This document shows, in pieces, positions 58,764-64,000 of a DNA stretch of 64,000 nucleotides. Source of the stretch: Kondoa malvinella (Eukaryota > Basidiomycota > Agaricostilbomycetes > Agaricostilbales > Kondoaceae); contig BCIM01000006.1 of assembly GCA_039545315.1 (NCBI GenBank), positions 1,046,986-1,110,985 on the forward strand, written 5' to 3'. A program made the translations under genes and the position numbers. The notes beneath the pieces are model-generated. The model was not told the origin of the DNA. It saw only the letters and a list, made by a program, of their open reading frames with translations, and ran no database searches. How positions within the stretch are numbered: position 1 is the first letter of the stretch; each line of letters starts with the position of its first letter.

Positions 58764-59002
58764 ATGGGTGTCATCAGCGCAATCGGAAACGTCCTACAGG
58801 CAATCGTAGGCGGTATCACTAGCGTGCTCGTCACCGTAAGCCTACAACTTCTCATTTGCCCATCAGAAATTTGACTTTTTGTAGATTTTCCGTGGTATCG
58901 GCGATTGTGAGCACCAAGATACTTCTCGCTCATCTCTCTGACTCCGTTAACCCAGTAATCTGCTGCCGCTGTGGGAGCAGGAAAAAAAGGGGTGCGATTT
59001 AA
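58764..59002 (+). CDS. 46-residue membrane protein ending in a CCRC cysteine motif
   Basis: Three exons join as MGVISAIGNVLQAIVGGITS-VLVT, then IFRGIGD, then LICCRCGSRKKRGAI (stop TAA 59000-59002). The product is a short amphipathic or membrane helix rich in Ile/Val/Gly, followed by C-C-x-C and a basic tail. The same layout (MG-x-ISAIG start, CC-x-C near the end) occurs in a family of very small uncharacterised fungal proteins. The cysteines next to a basic helix end could be palmitoylated. It is too short for ordinary gene prediction. The frame closes only when the introns at 58840-58884 and 58907-58951 (approximately) are removed. Confidence 0.65.
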
Positions 59003-59258
59003 AAGATACAAGCCAGGACTATAGCATACACGGACATTCATCATCTTACGAAGAGAGGAATGCAAATGGGCTTTGCATCAGAATTGCAGTGTATATGGAC
59101 GCTTAAACTGCTTTGTACCAGTAATGACCACACGCTAATATCATACACGGTTTACGAACTACGCTCTGTCTGTTGGCTCAACGACCTGCATTGATCTGAT
59201 GCTTTACAAAGTCCCGTCTCTGAAATCTTATATACAGCTACTATACAACCCTCGCAAA

Positions 59259-62200
59259 TTAGACCGTAATTCCTCTCAATTCCGACAAGCACGACGTGCA
59301 GCGTTCTTTGACTTCCGTCAAATAGGCCAGTAGCGAAGGCATAGCTTCGGTAGTAAGCGCGAGCTTGCTGTTCATCGGCCACGGCGGAGCTGCAGCATTT
59401 GACGTCGTTGTCGTGGTCACGCTCATCGTCCGTGATCGACTGATGTTGAGCTTGTGAGGTGTCGCCATAGCTTCGCCAGAAGAATCGGAGCTTCTATCCC
59501 AATCTTCTTCCTCTTCGTCATCTGAATCGAAGGCGCTAGACGAAGCCGGTGCAGAGGAGCCGCTCGTACTGCTTCTCAAAGGATCGCTGACCGTTCTTCT
59601 CTCGTCCACATTGGTCGGAGGCGAAAGAGTAGCGACTTTGCTTGGACCGATGGCTTCCTTCTTGAGCGCTCGAAGAAAGTCACGGATGCCAAAGATGTTT
59701 GCCTTGGACGAAGCTTGAGGAGCTGGCTTAGTAAGTTTGGGGTGGACCACAGCCGGAGAAATTGCGGCGGGTTGCTGCGCCTTGAGATTGTGTTCGCTTG
59801 TCCGAGACATAGTATGGCCAAGCATCTCTTGCAGAAGCTCCATTTGTCTGAATTGCGGTGACAGAAGCGCGTCATCGGTCAGAGGCGAGTCTGCTATTGA
59901 TGCATTCTGACGTCGAGCAGACCGCTCCGGACTGCCAGTCGTAGTAGGCAGCATGGAGATGCAACGTTCTCTCCGAGCCGTTGTTGCGCCAGGCGTGTCC
60001 TCTTCAGTACCATCCGCCAAGTCAATCAAGACATCGCAGCACTCCCAATGAACGGCATATTGCGCCTCTATCCGCTTGACTGACTGTTCGAGTTTAGCTG
60101 AAGCAGCTGCTGGCGGGGCAGGAATAGGTTTGCTGCCTTCTTGAGTAGTATCGGAAGACGTATTGAATAGATGAGCAGTAGCGCCAGAGATGAGTGAGGA
60201 ATAAGTTTTGCGCAAGTCTTTCAATTCTGCGAAGAAACGATTCCTGAGCACAGTCCAATGTATATGCTGGGAAAGCTCTCTACTTGCCTTCAACACCAGC
60301 TTTGAACTCCTTGACCCGCTTGAGATCCTGCCCGATCCTCGCTTGTGCGTTGGTGATCCTCGACGGAATTCGCAAATCGCTCAAGCTGACTCTCCTCGTC
60401 ACAGGCGAATCTCGCCCGGAAATTGGTGCCATGACAAGATCTCTGCCAGGCGAGCCGCCCTGCGAGCTTGCTGTGCCGATCGTGAAGTAGGAATTGGCAT
60501 TGGGTTGAGTAGCATTGGCCGTGAGCGGGCGCTTGAGGCTACCAGGCGGTGACGGGAAGGGCGAACTCTTGCTGGCGATGTGCCCATTTGGCGCTAGTCG
60601 AGATGACGTCCGGACGGAGAGCTGTTCGTTGCTTCCAGCTTTAGTGACGAATTGGATTGGTGGAAGCTTTAACGGTGGAAGATCGTGTTTGGGAGAAGTT
60701 GACTGTCGTATGGTCCTGCCTTTGACAGGTGTAGCTGTTTCAGCACTTTCTGCGATGGTATTGATGTCGGAATGTACAGAATGTGAAGGGGAATCAAAAG
60801 TATGCAGGAATGGTGATTTTGGTATCGAAGACGACGGACGAATAGTAGATGCTGTAGATTGCATAGAAAGAGTTGAAGCGACTGAATCCGACTTCGGCAT
60901 AGAAGGGAACGATTGTTGACGACTGACATGTACTGAGGGCAAAGGCGGAACGGGTGGAGGTGGGGAGCGAGACCTGGAGAATGCCCTTGCTCGAGCGAGT
61001 AGTCCTGAACCGGTTATTTGAGTCGGTGGTTGCGAAGGTAGTGGTGGATTCGATAGCGATTGCACAGATGGCAGAGACCCAATGGAAGAAGATGGCCGAT
61101 GAAACTTCTTCCAGCCAGAAGCAGGAGGCCGTGCTGGCGCCAGATCAGACTGTGTCTGCTGCATTACCGGTCGGCTGGACAATGAAGGCGAGCGACTTGG
61201 TATCATCATCGAAAACGACAATGGGCGACGCCTTGGCGTAGGTGAAGAGCCAGACGGCTGCGCAGGCGACTGAGAGAAGGACGTCCGGATGGGTGAGAGG
61301 GCTGGAGAAGGTTCCTTCGCAATTGGGCTTGGGTTGGAAGTTTCTGGTGTGGGAATAGCAATAGATGGTACTCGACTCTTTTTCTTGATCTTGCGTTTGT
61401 TTGACTTTTTAGACGTGAAGGAAGATCGTCCATCAGATTCTTCTGCCGAATCGCTTAAGAACGAGACGTCCGATGACACTGCCTTTGTATTGCCTCCCAA
61501 CAGATAGACATCCTTTGACGAGTTTGGGCTTTCAACGTAGCTGGACGAAGGGCTGTCGAGTATCCGCCGATCCATAGAAGCTGTTGAAGGAGTCGACCTT
61601 GGTCCACGAGGCGGTGTGCTTGTTGTGCTGATTGGACCGTTCGCGCTTTCCACTCGCGAGCGTTGTTTCGAGCGAAGAGGAACAATGGTGACATTCTCTT
61701 CAGGATTGTACTTTGCGGAAATGGTAGAACTTCGCTTGGTCTTTTTTGCGGTACCGATTGCATCCGTGGCTGCTGCATTCTTCACGGCTCGCAATTCAGA
61801 AGGTAGATCTCGGTCGTCTGCCCACCGGGATTGAGGTGTCTCTTGCTGTGATGAGGAATTACGGATGAGAGACCTCCGCTTGGCGTTTTTGAAGATAGAA
61901 GGCATGGATGGCATTCTCAATCCCGATTTTCGCTTGGTTGAAGGCTCCGTCGCTCCCTTGCTAAAGCTCCCATCCATGTCCTCTGCAGGCCCACATTCAA
62001 CCTCAGTCTCTGCTTCTGTTGTCGAGCAGTAATGATCCACATCATCCCAACTTTCTGTATCGACTTCTGTTTCGGTTGATGTAGTCAGACCGCACATATC
62101 GGACGTCAAGGAAGGCGTTGGGCTTCGCCAATCATGAGGAGAGATAGACGATCCGGTCGAATAGTTGGAACTGTGAGAAGCATTGCGTGTGCCGTGGATC

Positions 62201-62664
62201 GGTTGACGCTGTTTGCTTGGTCTCGGCATAGTAATGGTCGCATCCCTTTGTGAAGCTGAAGAAGCAGCTGATGCTTTGCCTTTCGCTCTTGCCGAGATTG
62301 TCGCTTGGGTGAGTGTTGGCTCATTCTCTGAATCTGAACCAAAGGAAAGAGTTGAAGCTGCTTGTCGAGCATTTGTGTACGGGCCATGCAGGAAAGCTTT
62401 CGACTGCTTTGGCGTTGATCTCGATACTTTGCTGTTAGGCGAAGGGCTACCTGACAACGGCAGATGCAGATTAGACGCAGAGCGTTGGACTAGACGTGAA
62501 TAATACATCAGCTTTTGCAAGCGCAAAAGCAGGATCTGAGATTGTAGTAACATACAAAGGAAATCTTCGTCCCAGCTCTCTGATTCCTTCTTCTGTACTG
62601 TTCGCTGCCCAGTATGCCCACTACCCGACTTGAGCTTTTCATGCAGGTCGCCTTGGCTGGTCAT
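59259..62664 (-). CDS. large disordered Ser/Pro-rich protein with conserved ends
   Basis: The ATG is at 62662-62664 (MTSQGDLHEKLKSGSG) and the stop at 59259-59261 (ELRGITV), about 1,100 residues. Near the N-terminus ESWDEDF, and later DTESWDDVDHYC and SRWADDRDLPSEL, are acidic Trp motifs; KRKSGLRMPSMPSIFKNAKR, KYNPEENVTIVPL and long Ser/Pro tracts follow. The C-terminal part is more ordered, with helices (FFAELKDLRKTYSSLISGAT, KLEQSVKRIEAQYAVHWECC, RQMELLQEMLGHTM, LLAYLTEVKERC). WDEDF plus acidic Trp motifs recall Byr4/Bfa1, the mitotic-exit GAP scaffold, but I cannot confirm that. One intron (GTAGAG to CTCAG, ~60245-60284) joins the halves; a 66-nt segment near 62500-62570 may be an optional intron. 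Confidence 0.7.
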
Positions 62665-63177
62665 TCTTTACTCGCTTTCAAGCCTTGCAAGGGTATCTCA
62701 AAGGTATAGTAGGCTCTGCTTGCTGCGCTGGATTGCCTTGATGCCAGGTTAAGACAGACTAGGCTTCAATCCAAAGTAGATATTCAAGATGCGCGCGCTA
62801 TTGTTTGTGAAGTCAAGCTTGTAGAACCCGCATGGAACCGACAGAGACGGAATCGCAGACGTCAGTGTAGAAGCCAGTGCAGACTTCGCCGACAGGATAG
62901 GAGAAGCAAAGTTGACGAGGTCGGTGAATCCCACGCGAACAAAAGCTCGAGCCCTCTGTCTGTCAAAGCCTCTGAGCTGTTTTCCGAAGGTTTCAGACCG
63001 TGGTATCATGCATCTAGGGTATGCGCTGGTCCAGAGGCAGCATTTCAACGTCACAGTTGCAAATAAACAACCGCTCAATCTCCTTTGATCAAGGTCCATT
63101 CATTTGCATTGCACCGCACTACTATCCACAAGGTGACACAACACAGAGGGCGAGACATCGTGTATAGATCTATCCGC
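62665..63177. promoter_or_regulatory. intergenic region upstream of the disordered protein
   Basis: 513 bp between the start of the minus-strand disordered protein and the stop of the AP180-like gene. A 116-codon minus-strand frame (62749-63099) is present but shows no family feature or codon signature, so I regard it as chance. Confidence 0.45.
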
Positions 63178-64000
63178 TCAGAGCTGGAAGAAAGGCTGGC
63201 TCGAACTTTGCTGTTGCTGGGATTGTCCCGATCCATTGAAAGAGTTGCCAAATCCGCTGCCAGTCTGCTGAGGTTGCATGCCTGTCTTTTGTGCTCGATT
63301 GAAAGGATTGGTGTGCCCTGTCAGACAGGTAGCGTGAGCATCAGTCTGAAAGGTACGAAATGTGAGACTGACCCATTCGCATGTCGCCGGTATTTCCGTA
63401 GCTGTGAGAACACGGCAGCAATCAGGTACTGGGGATACAGTGAACAGATCAGTCTCACGTATCAATGCCCTGTCCGCTCGCCAAAGCGGCAACAAGATTT
63501 GCATGCTGCGAATCGGCCTGATTCGGTCTCTTTTGTTGTGCTGAAGTTGGTCGAGGCGCAGGCGATGAAGACGGCTGAGGCGCGAATCCAGTCATCTGAG
63601 GCTGGACGGACTGCTGTTGTTGGGATGCAGGCGAAGGCGAGCCAGAGAAGGCAGCAAAAGGGTTGTTTGATCCAAAAGCGGTGGGTTGAGGGACGAGAGG
63701 TTGCTGCTGCTGCTGCATGAATTGTTGTTGTTGCATCTGCTGCTGTTGCTGCATATAAGCTTGTTGCTGCATCATCTGCTGCATTTGAGCTTGTTCCTCC
63801 ATCTATGTGCAAACACTTGCTTTAGACGCGAAGACATTCGCAGAAACGATACGACCTACCTGTCTTTGCATCTCCATCTGCTGTTGCATGCGCATGTATT
63901 CTTCCTGCTGAGCTTGTTGCTGCGCGGCATACGGATTGTACGAGTTGAACTGAGGCATCCCGGTATACTGAGGCATCATGCCAGTCTGTTGAGGCATCAT
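63178..64000 (-). CDS. C-terminal part of an AP180/ANTH clathrin adaptor (Yap1801-like, partial)
   Basis: The window cuts the gene at 64000, so the ANTH domain is missing. The visible tail is Gln/Met/Pro-rich with QQTGMMPQYTG-type repeats, a long poly-Gln/Met tract, then SNNPFAAF, NLVAALASGQGIDT, and by splicing YGNTGDMRMGHTNPFNRAQK. The set [AN]LxxxLxxGxGIDT-[FY]GNxGDxR and the NPF triplets (binding EH domains) are hallmarks of fungal AP180-type adaptors in endocytosis. It ends SQPFFQL with TGA at 63178-63180. Introns of 55-57 nt sit between GIDT and YGN and after RM, with phases that close the motif. Poly-Gln length may vary between strains. Confidence 0.85.

Noticed and set aside
62749..63099. 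116-codon open frame on minus
   Set aside because: No family feature, no intron structure like its neighbours and it sits in a promoter-sized gap; likely chance.

Overview
This window is a 64 kb piece of nuclear DNA from a filamentous or yeast-like fungus, most likely an intron-rich, compact basidiomycete. Almost every gene is cut by several GT-AG introns of only about 45-60 nt, base composition is near 50% GC, and the products are typical fungal ones: an Ole1-type desaturase with a fused cytochrome b5 domain, Rad2, coronin, a Rap/Rsr1 GTPase, an Mlp/TPR nucleoporin and a CST subunit. About 30 protein genes were recognised (one per ~2.1 kb), on both strands, with short convergent tails and divergent promoters of 200-700 bp. 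No tRNA, rRNA, transposon or CRISPR array was recognised. The species cannot be named from this alone.

Layout. 1-191 is the 3' end of an unidentified small coiled-coil gene. 422-7214 is an Mlp1/TPR-type nuclear basket protein rebuilt from 15 exons (2,020 aa). 7439-15000 holds a protein kinase with a long disordered tail, a glutamate carboxypeptidase II-like membrane protein and a Rap/Rsr1-like GTPase. 15294-21314 holds a ZNF830-like U1-type zinc-finger protein, a phosphoglycerate-mutase-fold protein, a divergent profilin-like protein, a small mitochondrial-type protein and an Old Yellow Enzyme. 21637-31253 has two large low-complexity proteins flanking Sfm1 (Rps3 methyltransferase) and Isd11 (Fe-S biogenesis). 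31386-44821 is housekeeping: delta-9 desaturase, coronin, proteasome Rpt2, Rad2/XPG and pyruvate dehydrogenase E1 beta. 45019-64000 carries an HMG-box protein, a disordered coiled-coil protein, cyclophilin, a Ten1-like CST subunit head-to-head with an Mrl1-type receptor, a disordered protein, signal peptidase subunit Spc1, an HSD10-like dehydrogenase, a cytochrome b561-like protein, a 46-residue membrane protein ending in a CCRC motif, a large disordered protein and the 3' part of an AP180/ANTH adaptor.

The genes do not form an operon-like pathway. Several are mitochondrial (Isd11, PDH E1 beta, HMG-box protein, dual-start cyclophilin, HSD10-like), and several belong to the secretory/endocytic route or cortical actin and polarity (Spc1, Mrl1-like, AP180, coronin, profilin-like, Rsr1-like).

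The most striking feature is gene architecture. Reading conserved protein families through the splice sites forces internal coding exons of 6, 7, 8, 10, 12, 15, 17 and 18 nt, coding starts confined to exons of 3 or 5 nt, and a stop codon alone in the last exon. Frame closure over whole genes (771 aa carboxypeptidase, 197 aa GTPase, 2,020 aa nucleoporin, 129 aa Isd11, 180 aa profilin-like) supports these models. The second highlight is a previously unrecognised ~43-residue repeat in the C-terminal third of the gene at 21637-26410.
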